Positions 54,701 to 63,243 are shown, numbered from the stretch's first letter. The stretch is DNA of 64,000 nt from CBDCYN01 sp965224205 (GCA_965224205.1 CBDCYN010000009.1:186001-250000); one strand, 5' to 3'. Notes: generated by a model from the sequence alone, not told the origin. Translations and numbers: made by a program.

Positions 54701-54870
54701 GCCAGGCCCTCGGTCACGGTGAACACCTGCACGAGGTTCGGCGAGACATCGGGGAAGGCGTCGACGGGCAGTCGCTGGTAAGTCCACACACCCCCTGCGG
54801 CGACTAAGATAGTAAGCACCACCATCATCAGCTGGTTCCGCAAACCTAATTGAATCAAATTTTCGATCAT
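51760..54870 (-). CDS. CusA/CzcA-family heavy-metal RND efflux pump
   Basis: Inner-membrane proton-driven metal exporter, 1036 residues. Seen: N-terminal helix then YQRLPVDAFPDVSPNLVQVFT, twelve hydrophobic segments in two sets with large periplasmic loops, and the TM4 signature GLAIAIGMMVDATIVMVENI, which reads more like CusA than the DFG...DGAV form of CzcA. SVSNFGLSVVNVYFEDGMDIYFARQLV and the C-terminal MTAVTTALGLAPLLAATGTGSEVQRPLA are standard blocks. The metal cannot be read from sequence alone; the neighbouring nickel SOD and His-rich adaptor hint at a divalent ion (inference). Confidence 0.93.
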   Translation of the reverse strand: MIENLIQLGLRNQLMMVVLTILVAAGGVWTYQRLPVDAFPDVSPNLVQVFTVTEGLAPEEIEKYVTYPVEASMAGLPGVEKVRSVSNFGLSVVNVYFEDGMDIYFARQLVGERLQEAREQIPEGFGDPELGPISTGMGLVLFYYLEDTTGRYSLEELRTVQDWIVKFNLQTVPGVTEVLGIGGLEKQFHVVVAPDGLLRYDLTLGEVIERIEANNLNVGAQFIEKNSEELVVRSVGLATRIEDLQGVVMKTVDGRPVYLRDVARVEIGGAIRRGLQTRNGIGEVVAGMVVKLYGTNASTVIDRVEAKIAQINKVLPEGIRIVPYYQQKDIVESAVNTVTTALIEGIVLVGLVLLVFMGGIRPSIVVAVAIPFSVLFSFIAMGYFGLSANLMSLGGLAIAIGMMVDATIVMVENIDRMLREADPTEPRSRVVARACQEVGRPIVFAVAIIIIVFLPLFTLQGVEGKTFRPLAYTVALAMCGSLIYALLQAPVFGDLLMRRPKALRRRAEEADQLPRESWMVRVLLVPYRPTVRFFVRQRWASIVLAVALMLVGVAIFPRLGSEFTPKLREGTIVVRLTMAPSISLEESKRTTLIVERRLLKIPEVAEVTSRVGRGEIGAHADPINSAEMYVLLKPKPQWREAGDQEYIEEVIRQELGDIPGVQANLTQPIEMAVDELLEGVRAELAIKLFGEDLDMLKQKADEIAAVVGGVRGAADVQVDQVSGTPQLLIRPDRRAVARYGINLADVQEVIRVAVGGTTAGEVFEGVRRFDIYVRYAPEARQDIEAIRQILIEAPGGMRVPLAQLASVQEIVGPRQITREQNQRFITVQCNVIDRDIGTFVEEAQKAIDDQVTLPTGYLVTWGGQFRLQQEANKRLAIVVPITLLVICLLLYSSFGSLKNTLLILLNIPLALVGGVVALWLSGQNLSVPASVGFIALFGIALENGMVLVTYLNQLIRGGLEIDEASVQGACQRLRPVLMTAVTTALGLAPLLAATGTGSEVQRPLAAVVTGGLVTSTLLTLLVIPALYKWFSARMPA

Positions 54871-54894
54871 GGCGGTTCTACTGCGGTGTAAAGA

Positions 54895-56295
54895 TCAGTG
54901 GGCGTGCCCATGGCCAAAATCGCCCTTGCCCATCTGGGCTTTGAGCGTAAAAGCGTTCGTGGCTACATAAGTCTCGCCGGGATGCAGGCCGGAGATGACC
55001 TCAACGTGTTGGCGGTCATGACGCCCGAGGGTCACGGGACGGGGTTGGAAGCCTGCGTCGGTCTTCACAAACACCACCGTTGCATCGTCCATGGTTTGCA
55101 GCGCCATCTTCGGAACCCGCACGGGGGTTTGTGAGGTGTCTACATGGATGGTGGCGGTGACAAATGTGCCCGGCCGCCAGTGGCCGTGTGGGTTGTCGAG
55201 CGCGACCCGCGCGGTGGCGGTGCGGGTGGCTTCGTCGATCGTGGGGCTGACGTAGGCGATAGGCGCGGTCGCCCTGTAGCTGCTGACTTCGGACAACACC
55301 GTCACGGGCTGTCCCTTCTTGATTTGGTTTAAGTCCTTCTGGTGGACCGTCAAATTCACCCACACACGTGAAAGGTCGGCGATGATGAACGTGGCCTCTT
55401 GGGCGTCTTCACTGACCACTTCGCCCCGCACCAGGTGCCGTTCCACGACGGTTCCAGTGATCGGGGCGGTGAGCCGGTACTGCGTTAGCTGGGTCTGCGG
55501 TTGCTGAGCGAGGCTGTCGACTTCGGCTTCGGATAAACCAAGGGCGTAGAGCAGTCTTTGGGCCAGTTGTTTGGCGATCAATGCCTCTTGAAGCGTTTGC
55601 TTGGCTTCGAGGTAGACCCGCTCAGCGCTGACCTTCTGCTCCCAGAGCCGCTGTTCACGCTCGTAGTTGGTTTTGGCCATGGTCAGGCGTGCCAGGGCCG
55701 CAAGATATTGCGATTTGGCCTGGGCCAGCTGACGGCTATCGAGCACAGCCAGGAGATCTCCTTCGCCCACCTGGTCCCCAACCCTTTTGTGCACCCGCTT
55801 CGCGACGCCGGGCACGCGAGGGGTAATGTGCGCGACCCCGTCGGGGTTAAAGACGACCTCACCAGACAGATCGAGCGTGACACTAAGCGACCCGGCCTGG
55901 GCGGTCGCCAGGGTGATCCCGAACTCTTGCATCTCCTGAGGGCTTAGATTCACGGCCTCTACGTGGTCATCGTGACCCGTGTGATCGTCGTGACCTGCAT
56001 GATCATCGTGAACCCCGTGATCATCGTGGCCTGCATGATCATCGTGTTCTCCGAGCTCGTGGCCGGCGTGTGGATCTTCGTCGTGGGCATCGAGAGGTAT
56101 TTGATGACCGGGATCTTTATCTTCACGGGCATGTTCATCTTCTTCGTGGTCATGTACACCCCGGTCGACGTGGGCGTGATGCTCGTGCTTATGGGCTTCG
56201 TGTTCGTCGGCCCCAAAGGCAACAGGCATTGACCCAACCACGAGTGCCACGGTCCACCACGCGGTTAGATATCGTTTCGCTTTGAACGTTTTCAT
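54895..56295 (-). CDS. RND efflux periplasmic adaptor with His-rich metal-binding region
   Basis: Membrane fusion protein linking pump and outer-membrane channel, 466 residues. Seen: signal peptide ending near VAFGA (about residue 28), then about 85 residues dominated by His and Asp with repeats of the HDDHAGHDDH kind (about 32-115), then the adaptor body: barrel-sandwich AHITPRVPGVAKRVHKRVGDQVGEGDLLAVLDSRQL, a coiled hairpin, and VERHLVRGEVVSEDAQEATFIIADLSRVWVN. Start overlaps the end of the upstream channel gene (ATGA); ends 24 bp before the pump gene. The His-rich part probably buffers metal in the periplasm (inference). Confidence 0.92.
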   Translation of the reverse strand: MKTFKAKRYLTAWWTVALVVGSMPVAFGADEHEAHKHEHHAHVDRGVHDHEEDEHAREDKDPGHQIPLDAHDEDPHAGHELGEHDDHAGHDDHGVHDDHAGHDDHTGHDDHVEAVNLSPQEMQEFGITLATAQAGSLSVTLDLSGEVVFNPDGVAHITPRVPGVAKRVHKRVGDQVGEGDLLAVLDSRQLAQAKSQYLAALARLTMAKTNYEREQRLWEQKVSAERVYLEAKQTLQEALIAKQLAQRLLYALGLSEAEVDSLAQQPQTQLTQYRLTAPITGTVVERHLVRGEVVSEDAQEATFIIADLSRVWVNLTVHQKDLNQIKKGQPVTVLSEVSSYRATAPIAYVSPTIDEATRTATARVALDNPHGHWRPGTFVTATIHVDTSQTPVRVPKMALQTMDDATVVFVKTDAGFQPRPVTLGRHDRQHVEVISGLHPGETYVATNAFTLKAQMGKGDFGHGHAH

Positions 56296-57707
56296 GGAAG
56301 GTCTCCGTGGGTCTCGACGGTTTGTTTAACGGTGGTCGGTTCATCTACCGCATGCAGCGGCCGGCCGATCAGGCCCTCGATCTCGGCGACGGCGTGGTGA
56401 TACCTAGCCAGGGCATCGATGTATTGCCGCTGTAATTCGGTAAGCGTTCGTTGGGCGTCGAGCATGTCGAGGTATCCGCCCCCGCCTTGCTCAAAAGCGG
56501 ACTGCACCGCCTCGAATGCCGAACGTGCTGTCGGGAGCACCTCATCTCTAAGAGCGGTGGCCTCAGCGTGCGTTGAAGTGAGTTCCTCGTAGCCAGCCGC
56601 GAGGGACGCTCCCCAGCGCACCGTCGCCGCGTGGCGCTGGGCGTCGGCATTGGCCAGGTTGTAGCGGGCTTCGAGCACGCCGCCCTGATTACGGTTAAAA
56701 AGCGGCAAGGGTAATGAAAGCCCAACGACCAGCGCCGTGTCGTTGCTTTCGTTGAGGTAGCGTAGCCCCCCCTCGACCTCCAAGTCCGGCACGCCCTGCG
56801 CCTTAGCAAGCTCGATCGCGGCCCGGCGCTGAGCGATATGCGTCGCCCAGCGAGAGACCACGGGGTTGTCGTTGACCCAGCGATCAAGGGCCTCAAACGA
56901 TGGAACAGCTGCCACGTGGTCCAAGGGGCCGACAACCGACTCAAACCGGGGCTTCGTGCTACCCCAGGTTTCCGCGAGGCGGTAGCGGGCGACCCGTAGC
57001 GACCGTTGGGCTCGCTGGGCTTCGATCCGGCTCACCGCCACCAACACCCCGGTCCGAGTGGTTTCCATGGGGGCGGCGTCGCCGGCGTCGACCCGCTTCG
57101 TGACGGCCTCGTGGACCAGCGTGGCCAGGCGCTGAGACTGTTGCGCTAACCGCAGCTGGTTTTGAGCGGCCAGCACGTTGACAAACCGTCGGGTCGCTTC
57201 GACGAGGGCTTCGGTTCGGTGGGTCTCGTAGTCCCAACTCGCCAGGTCCCTTTCAAGAGTGGCCAGGTCCGTTTGTCGCTGGACCTTTCCCCCTAGCGGG
57301 AACACCTGGCTGACGCTGACGGTGGTCTCCGACCCGTCGAAGCCGTTCAACTCGCCGCTACCGGCGAAGTTTTCGACTTCAATGCCTATCTGCGGGTTGG
57401 GCAGCTGGCTTGCTTGCAGTGTTTGGGCTTCGGCGGCGCGTACCTCCCAGGCGAAGCCGGCCAGCTGCGGGCTCTCCATCAACACCCGTTGAATCACCTC
57501 TTGAAGCGACAACGTTCTCGTTGGGTTAGTCCGCTGCGGCGTGGCCGCGGCGCGATGGTCTGAAGGATCGACCGGAGGTGAGTAGGCGGGCGCTTTGCCC
57601 GCCAGCGGTGTCGGTCCCGGACGCCAGGCCCGGACTGAGTGCATCGGGGCGCACCCGGATGAGCCTACCAAGAGCCATAAGACCAACAACCGACCATATG
57701 GACGCAT
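56292..57707 (-). CDS. TolC/CzcC-family outer-membrane efflux channel, probable lipoprotein
   Basis: Outer-membrane component of the metal efflux system. Seen: lipoprotein signal LLVLWLLVGSSGC (lipid cysteine about residue 19), then two outer-membrane efflux repeats with LSLQEVIQRVLMESPQLAGFAWEVRAAEAQ and QLPNPQIGIEVENF, and DTALVVGLSLPLPLFNRNQGGVLEARYNLANA in the second half. 471 residues from the ATG at 57707, chosen because it directly begins the signal; the longer frame adds 25 unlikely residues. First gene of the overlapping channel-adaptor-pump set. Confidence 0.9.
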   Translation of the reverse strand: MRPYGRLLVLWLLVGSSGCAPMHSVRAWRPGPTPLAGKAPAYSPPVDPSDHRAAATPQRTNPTRTLSLQEVIQRVLMESPQLAGFAWEVRAAEAQTLQASQLPNPQIGIEVENFAGSGELNGFDGSETTVSVSQVFPLGGKVQRQTDLATLERDLASWDYETHRTEALVEATRRFVNVLAAQNQLRLAQQSQRLATLVHEAVTKRVDAGDAAPMETTRTGVLVAVSRIEAQRAQRSLRVARYRLAETWGSTKPRFESVVGPLDHVAAVPSFEALDRWVNDNPVVSRWATHIAQRRAAIELAKAQGVPDLEVEGGLRYLNESNDTALVVGLSLPLPLFNRNQGGVLEARYNLANADAQRHAATVRWGASLAAGYEELTSTHAEATALRDEVLPTARSAFEAVQSAFEQGGGGYLDMLDAQRTLTELQRQYIDALARYHHAVAEIEGLIGRPLHAVDEPTTVKQTVETHGDLP

Positions 57708-57838
57708 GGGTATGACTCCAAAAGCCGAAGCCCGACCACACAGTGGGGTCGAGACGCGAAAGAAAGAAAAATGTGAACACAATCAACACAGCCCCAGTGA
57801 AGTCCTGGGGTGGCCAACAACAGAAACGAATGGAGAGT

Positions 57839-58255
57839 TCAGATCAGCAGCACCACTGAACGAAGAGAGGTGAGCGTCCGGTGATCAGCCATGGGTTGGC
57901 CGTCATCTGTTTGATGTTTCGATGTGGGGCGATCCGTGACCCACGCCGCGGGGACGAGAACCGAAAACGCGAACGGACGAGGCATCTTGTCCCGGTCGAG
58001 CCGGCTGTGGGTGTTCTCCTGGATACCGGCGGTTAACAGCGTGTCGTTGCACCCCGGTTGTGAACCGTCAACCGAGGAGTCAGAGGCTGTCTCCGACGTG
58101 GTTGAGCCCGAGCACGGCGTCGAGGCCATCTCGATGGTGACATGCCCATCCACCCCCTCGCATAACACGATCGCACCGCCCGAAGTGGCCGTGACCACGA
58201 GGTAGGCCAACAAACAGGCCCAGCGGGTTATTTCTTGCGACCACAGACGTTTCAT
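57839..58255 (-). CDS. small secreted protein upstream of the metal efflux genes
   Basis: 138 residues, not assigned to a named family. Seen: N-terminal hydrophobic segment (WACLLAYLVVTATSGGAIVLCEG, residues about 11-33) that fits a signal peptide, then a Cys pair region (VLCEG, TPCSGS, QPGCND) and a polar C-terminus ending SVVLLI. I start at MKRLWSQEIT (58255). CEGVDGHVTIE resembles short proteins often found beside czc-type operons, so a metal-related role is inferred only from position. A 131-bp gap separates it from the channel gene. Confidence 0.6.
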   Translation of the reverse strand: MKRLWSQEITRWACLLAYLVVTATSGGAIVLCEGVDGHVTIEMASTPCSGSTTSETASDSSVDGSQPGCNDTLLTAGIQENTHSRLDRDKMPRPFAFSVLVPAAWVTDRPTSKHQTDDGQPMADHRTLTSLRSVVLLI

Positions 58256-58371
58256 GGATATCCCTCTCACGGTTATATCCACACCGAGCGGGTTAACGGG
58301 ATACCTCGTGCACGGGGCACAAGAATTCTCGGAATCAGATTCTTGACATCGGATATCTAGCCATGGGGTGT

Positions 58372-58881
58372 TTAATGACGGTGATCGCCGTGATCCTTAG
58401 GCATGTAGCACCCGGCCAGGGCATCGATCGCGGCTTTGAGCGTGTCCACCGCGCCCGGGTCCGCTGTCTGCTTGGTCTTCATCGCCGCGGCCATGACCGC
58501 GTGGTGGTCGGCGAGCTTCTTTAGGTACGCGTCATATCCCTCGGCGTCCGCCGCGACCGGTTTGACCTTCTGGGTTAGAAAGTATTCGCTGACCACCGTA
58601 ATGATGTGCGAGGCGTGCTGTTCTTTGGTGACGACCCACCGGGTCACCTGGTTGACCGACTGGGCGTCGTCTTGGCCCGCCAGCTCCGCGATCTGCCCCA
58701 CCGCCTTGGCGATAGTGGTCGCGTCCTCGCGCAGCTGGGCGATCCGCGCCGCGTCGTCATAGATCCCGCACGGCACCTGGCAATGGGCCATCGCTTGCGT
58801 GGCCATGACCGCCAGGAAGCAGGCCGCCGCCACAAACAGGGCCCCGGTCACGGTAAGCGTCTTCGTTGAGCCGGTCATCAT
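58372..58881 (-). CDS. sodN: nickel-dependent superoxide dismutase with signal peptide
   Basis: Converts superoxide to oxygen and peroxide using nickel. Seen: the nickel-hook motif HCQVPCGIY (His33, Cys34, Cys38, Tyr41), followed by the four-helix body with VTRWVVTKEQHASHI and ADHHAVMAAAMKTKQ. The residues before the hook form a signal peptide, VTGALFVAAACFLAVMATQAMA, whose AMA|H site would expose His as residue 1, as the nickel site requires (known). The ATG pair at 58881/58878 follows AAGGA; the much longer frame upstream is rejected. 170 residues before processing. Tail rich in His (DHGDHRH). No sodX protease gene beside it. Confidence 0.92.
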   Translation of the reverse strand: MMTGSTKTLTVTGALFVAAACFLAVMATQAMAHCQVPCGIYDDAARIAQLREDATTIAKAVGQIAELAGQDDAQSVNQVTRWVVTKEQHASHIITVVSEYFLTQKVKPVAADAEGYDAYLKKLADHHAVMAAAMKTKQTADPGAVDTLKAAIDALAGCYMPKDHGDHRH

Positions 58882-59036
58882 CTGATTCCTTTTATTGAAA
58901 CAAACAGTAGTCTTCAACACAGGTCGGCCAACAGGACTTGCTGGAACCGTTATCATCTTGTCAGTACACCCGATCGCCGTCAAGGCACGGGCATCGGCCT
59001 GACTCGCGTCCACCCCACTTGAGGAGAACCCCAGCC

Positions 59037-59567
59037 ATGGCGCATCCCGACCTAACGGGCCAACACGTCCTTATCCTGGTAGGTGATAGCTACGAAGACC
59101 TCGAGCTGTGGTACCCGAAGCTGCGGCTGATCGAGGCCGGCGCGGGCGTGACCGTCGCCGGGCCGCGAGCGGACACTCTTTACCGCGGCAAGCATGGGTA
59201 TCCGTGTGTCAGTGACGCCGCGATCGACGAGATGGAAGCCGCGGATTTCCAGGGCATGATCCTCCCCGGCGGCTGGATGCCCGACAAGCTGCGGCGCGAC
59301 GAGGCGGTTAAGAAGTTGACTCAACAATTCGCGGCCTCAGGCAAGCTCGTGGCCGCGATCTGCCACGGGGGGTGGATCCCGATCTCCGCGGGCGTTTACC
59401 GCGGTGTTAAGGTCACCGGCTCGCCGGGGATCAAAGACGACCTAGTCAACGCCGGGGCGATCTATGAAGACGCCCCCGTAGTGGTCGATCGCCATTTTGT
59501 ATCCAGCCGCCGACCCGATGATCTGCCTCAGTTTTGTCTAGGGGTGTTTGAGGTGTTGAGGGGTTGA
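59037..59567 (+). CDS. DJ-1/PfpI-family protein
   Basis: Class I glutamine amidotransferase-like fold of the PfpI/YhbO type, 176 residues. Seen: VLILVGDSYEDLELWYPKLRLIEAG at the N-terminus with the conserved Glu, DFQGMILPGGWMPDKLR, and the nucleophile elbow AAICHGGWIP with cysteine in the usual place. Known members act as protease/deglycase-like stress proteins. The ATG at 59037 follows GAGGAG; the longer frame is not needed. Divergent from sodN. Confidence 0.92.
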   Translation: MAHPDLTGQHVLILVGDSYEDLELWYPKLRLIEAGAGVTVAGPRADTLYRGKHGYPCVSDAAIDEMEAADFQGMILPGGWMPDKLRRDEAVKKLTQQFAASGKLVAAICHGGWIPISAGVYRGVKVTGSPGIKDDLVNAGAIYEDAPVVVDRHFVSSRRPDDLPQFCLGVFEVLRG

Positions 59568-59745
59568 CACACAGCGAACTTATTTTGGATTTCTAACTCA
59601 CAAAAAACGCTGAGGACCGAGGGCATTACGCGTCAAGTCCCTGCCAGGAAAGTTTATCTCTCGCCAGGATCGACGAAGAACGACTGTTAAGATCCAACAA
59701 TAGACCCTATCGTGTGCTCATGTAAAAAAAAAAACGTGGAGTGGA

Positions 59746-59774
59746 TTGAGCTATTCTTGGAGTGGGCTTATAAT
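59746..59774 (+). promoter_or_regulatory. sigma-70-type promoter for the metalloprotease-like gene
   Basis: TTGAGC (59746-59751), 17-bp spacer, TATAAT (59769-59774). The leader to the ATG at 59836 would be about 55 nt and contains a GGAAGGGA ribosome site. Confidence 0.75.
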
Positions 59775-59835
59775 TGTAACGGCCGGGGAAAACCCGAAAA
59801 TCATACTAAATTATTAATTGGAAGGGATTTGAGAC

Positions 59836-60936
59836 ATGCCATGGTTTCAGCGGACAGTTACAAATTACATCTCTATACCTTCCATCATGATCGTGATGTT
59901 CTTTCAAACTTCCTACGCCCACGCGGAGCTGACGATCCATCTCAATTTCCTTAACCCCGGTGAAAAGTCTTCGATTTTGGGTTTTACAGCGGGTGATACT
60001 CCTGCTAATGCCGTGGGAGGTGGATCCCTACAACAGGTCGTTCAAGCCGCGGCGGATGTGTGGTCCACCGCTATCGAGGACGATCTGGTCGCCACGATCG
60101 AATTCGGCTGGGTCCCGCTCGGTGGCCCCACACTGGCGGACACGTTCTCCTCGCCCGCATCCGCAAACACCCGAAGTGCGGTCATCCGTTTCGATAACGA
60201 CGGGTCATCCAACTACTTTATCGATCCCACACCCGATGACCATTCCGAGTGGACCGCCCTTACGCAGGCTTATGACGACCTCGGCGGCGGCGTCATCAAT
60301 ACCGGCCGCCGCTACACCGGTGCCACGACGGACGCGGTCGGCCGCAGTGATCTATTCACCGTGGCCCTTCACGAGATCGGTCATGTCCTGGGGCTCAACG
60401 CCCTCGTCCCCGGGATCGGTAGCGAGATCAACACCGACAACGACATCGATGTGGTGACCCCGCGGCCGGCGGCAGATTCCGTGATCCAACTCGGCTCCGG
60501 GCTGCACCTCAGCGGTGGGCAGGTGCCCGACGCGTTGATGACCGCCGTCACCCCGCTGTCGACCCGCACTCTACTATCGGGCGCGGATATCCTGGCCATC
60601 GCGGAATTGGCGGATTTTTCCGATCTTGATGAACCGCAGATCTTCTTCCCCGGTGACGTGAACCTGGACGGCAGTGTGGGATTTGTGGATTTTATCCTGT
60701 TCCAAAGCCATTTCGGTTTACCGGGGGGGTGGATGGACGGTGATTTTAACGACGATGGAGCCGTAAATTTTGTGGACTTCATCATCTTCCAAGGCCATTT
60801 CGATCAATCGGTGTTTGCTCCAACCGTAGCAAGCCTTGCCCAAGACGCCGCGGTCATCCCTGAGCCGGCGGGCCTCTTCGTGTGGCTATCGGCGGGGATC
60901 ATGGTTTTTGGGGCTCGGCTCGATAAACGCCAGTGA
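59836..60936 (+). CDS. secreted matrixin-like metalloprotease with dockerin-like pair and PEP-CTERM tail
   Basis: 366 residues. Seen: signal peptide (IPSIMIVMFFQTSYAHA, cleavage about residue 30); a body of about 240 residues with the zinc motif HEIGHVLGLNAL, which fits HExxHxxG but lacks the third His of matrixins in the usual place; a calcium-binding dockerin-like pair (GDVNLDGSVGFVDFILFQ and GDFNDDGAVNFVDFIIFQ, about 273-330); and a PEP-CTERM tail (IPEPAGLFVWLSAGIMVFGA, then RLDKRQ). Probably surface-sorted by exosortase (inference). The next third ligand may be His or Asp further on; activity is uncertain. Confidence 0.85.
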   Translation: MPWFQRTVTNYISIPSIMIVMFFQTSYAHAELTIHLNFLNPGEKSSILGFTAGDTPANAVGGGSLQQVVQAAADVWSTAIEDDLVATIEFGWVPLGGPTLADTFSSPASANTRSAVIRFDNDGSSNYFIDPTPDDHSEWTALTQAYDDLGGGVINTGRRYTGATTDAVGRSDLFTVALHEIGHVLGLNALVPGIGSEINTDNDIDVVTPRPAADSVIQLGSGLHLSGGQVPDALMTAVTPLSTRTLLSGADILAIAELADFSDLDEPQIFFPGDVNLDGSVGFVDFILFQSHFGLPGGWMDGDFNDDGAVNFVDFIIFQGHFDQSVFAPTVASLAQDAAVIPEPAGLFVWLSAGIMVFGARLDKRQ

Positions 60937-61367
60937 GTATGAGTCCAGCACTTCGGTAAGCGTCTACACCACAATTAACCCCACGGAACGTGTGTGAGAA
61001 CGGGTGTGTCACGCGCCGCTGGGGCCGCCCGTGTAACGATCGTTCTTGAGAACACCGACTCACTAGCAGCCCGTGACACCCCCTATCAGATCTGTTCTCG
61101 CATACGTTCTCAGACCAAGAACCTTCCCTACCTTACGAAGGCAGAAAAGGCCCGGATTGCGATGAAGGCGGTGAACCCCACCAACGCCACCAAGGCACGG
61201 AGACCCATAAACGTGATGAAGGCGATGCAGGCGGCGAAGGTGAACGCCTAAGGCATTTATTTTTATGAACTTAAACCCAAAAACGTAGCTGCCTATCTTC
61301 TCAAATCGTTTACTGATAATAGATCACGAGATAACCAGACAGATCACTGTAAATAAAGGAGAATGTC
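60937..61367. other. 431-bp region without a supported gene
   Basis: An 85-codon frame (60994-61251) has a Lys/Ala-rich end and no ribosome site, so I do not call it. No repeat copy or terminator is seen. AAAGGAG at the right end belongs to the next gene. Confidence 0.4.
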
Positions 61368-63209
61368 ATGGGTCGAAAGAAGTACCGCTTCCGCAGAGGA
61401 GCGATCTACACGACAGCCGCGTCACTGGGCATCGCCGCGATGGGATGGCTCAACGGCTTGCCACGGGCCGCTGCATCACCCGCCGCGGATAGCTATGTCG
61501 CCTATGGGATCAACCCCAGCACCGGCCAGCTAAGCCACTACGACCTCGATAGCGGCCAGCTGACTCACGTCGGCCCGGTCCTGGATGCCAGCGGCGGCAC
61601 CCTCCACGGCATCGAAGCCTCGGCCAGCTTCCCCGGGTTCAGCAAACTCTACGCGTTCTGGACCGACCCCTCCGACGATCAGACCAAGCTCGTCTTTGTT
61701 AACAAGCAAACCGGCAAAGCTTCCGTGCGACCCAGCGACCTGGGGCAAGAGAAGATCACCGGAGCCGTGGGCGTGCACCCTGATGGCACCATGGACTACG
61801 AAGTCTACGCCCTCCAAGAAGCCGATACCCTGCCGTTTGACGTCGTCGGCACCAGCATCGTGCCCCAGCAACCCCTGGCCGCCCGCGTGGCCGTCCTCGG
61901 GGCCGCGATCACCTACGGCGGCACTTATGACCTACCGGTCACCATGAAGATCAAAACCGGCGAGACCGAGACCGAACCTTTCGGCGACTACTGGAGCCCG
62001 GCGTTCGACAGCGTCAACGATCACCACAACCCCCGCCACCACGTCCTGCCGGGGACCTACGCCAGCACGACCCCGATCTCCGTGATTGCCAAGTCGTGGG
62101 TCCTCACGCCCCACGGCAACCCCGACGGTTCTAAGAACAACCACTGGGACCCGTACATGGAGGTCGATTCGAGCATGAACTCTCCGTATGTGAAGGTCCT
62201 CCGCAGCGGCGACCCCGTCCCGAACATCCCCGGGTTCCAGGACCAGGCATCGATCGAGCAGTTCCTCGTCGACTACGTCAACCCGGCATCGGGCACGGTC
62301 GAGCTGGGGCCCAATCAGGCGATCTTCCTGTTCGAACTGGGTGAGACCGACCTCACCAGCCCCGCGGCCGACTTCCAGGACCTCGTCGTCCTGGTGACCC
62401 TCTCCGAAGCCGCCACCGACCTGGCGACCACGACGGTCTCGGCCGGTTCGGTGTCCGGGTCGATCAACATCAACCCTAGCAACAGCCCGCGTCACCGGTT
62501 CGTGCTCACCAAGGCTGACGGGTCCGTCCTCGACCGTGACGATCTGCACGAGAACGCCCCGATCGACGTCAACGGCGTGCTCTACAGCGGCCCGGCGGCC
62601 AGCGTCCGCGTCAAGCCCAAGGGCAACGGGACTCAGGAGGACCTGGTCGTCGACGGTGCCGTGTTCACGATCGACAACAGCACGACATACCTGCTGTCGG
62701 CGTCGGGGATGACCGTGACCGTCCGCAACGACCACGTCTCCGGCGGCAAGGCCATGGGCCAGTGGTGGATCGACGTCACCTCGGGCAGCTCGTCGATCGA
62801 AGAGGGTGACGGCACCGACGACCCGGCGTCGAACAGCCAGATCATCCTCGTGGATCAACGCACCGGCACGTTCGAGACTCAGATGATTCTAACTCGCCCC
62901 TACGATGGCCTGGCCTCGGCCGACGGACAAACCTTCTACGCGGCCAGTGGGTCGATGGTCTACAAGATCGATACGGTCAACCAGACTGAGACCTTGCTCA
63001 AGAACCACGTGATCGGCAACTTCACCGGAATGGGGTTCGCGGGTTCGACCCTCTACGCCTTCGGTTCGGTCACCGACAAGCTCTACCCGATCAGCACAGC
63101 CAACGGGTCGATCACCGGATTGGGGATCAGCATGGGTGTTCAGAACCTGGGCACGGTGGTGTTCTCGCCGTCCGCGGCGGAAACCACGGGCCTAGCGAAC
63201 TACGACTGA
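61368..63209 (+). CDS. large secreted protein, possible Tat substrate
   Basis: 613 residues, function unknown. Seen: basic N-terminus MGRKKYRFRRGAIYTTAASL followed by a hydrophobic segment (GIAAMGWLNGLPRAAA), a Tat-like or Sec signal ending near residue 37; then a beta-propeller-like first part (YVAYGINPSTGQLSHYDLDSGQLTHVG) and an end that returns to the same theme (VYKIDTVNQTETLLKNHVIGNFTGMGFAGSTLYAFG), so first and last strands may close one propeller around a large central insertion. No C-terminal sorting motif. AAAGGAG ribosome site before the ATG; terminator follows. Confidence 0.75.
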   Translation: MGRKKYRFRRGAIYTTAASLGIAAMGWLNGLPRAAASPAADSYVAYGINPSTGQLSHYDLDSGQLTHVGPVLDASGGTLHGIEASASFPGFSKLYAFWTDPSDDQTKLVFVNKQTGKASVRPSDLGQEKITGAVGVHPDGTMDYEVYALQEADTLPFDVVGTSIVPQQPLAARVAVLGAAITYGGTYDLPVTMKIKTGETETEPFGDYWSPAFDSVNDHHNPRHHVLPGTYASTTPISVIAKSWVLTPHGNPDGSKNNHWDPYMEVDSSMNSPYVKVLRSGDPVPNIPGFQDQASIEQFLVDYVNPASGTVELGPNQAIFLFELGETDLTSPAADFQDLVVLVTLSEAATDLATTTVSAGSVSGSININPSNSPRHRFVLTKADGSVLDRDDLHENAPIDVNGVLYSGPAASVRVKPKGNGTQEDLVVDGAVFTIDNSTTYLLSASGMTVTVRNDHVSGGKAMGQWWIDVTSGSSSIEEGDGTDDPASNSQIILVDQRTGTFETQMILTRPYDGLASADGQTFYAASGSMVYKIDTVNQTETLLKNHVIGNFTGMGFAGSTLYAFGSVTDKLYPISTANGSITGLGISMGVQNLGTVVFSPSAAETTGLANYD

Positions 63210-63243
63210 ACCTGTTCCCTACAGAAACGGATACAACCCACAC

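Noticed and set aside
58305..58360. Possible fourteenth copy of the 95-bp repeat (CGTGCACGGGGCACAAG)
   Set aside because: Only the central landmark is similar; neither arm can be aligned, so it may be chance.
58882..59013. N-terminal extension of the nickel SOD frame
   Set aside because: It would put 44 polar residues before the signal peptide; the ATG pair at 58881 has a ribosome site.
60994..61251. 85-codon frame with Lys/Ala-rich end
   Set aside because: No ribosome site, no domain, odd composition; lies in a gap with no other support.
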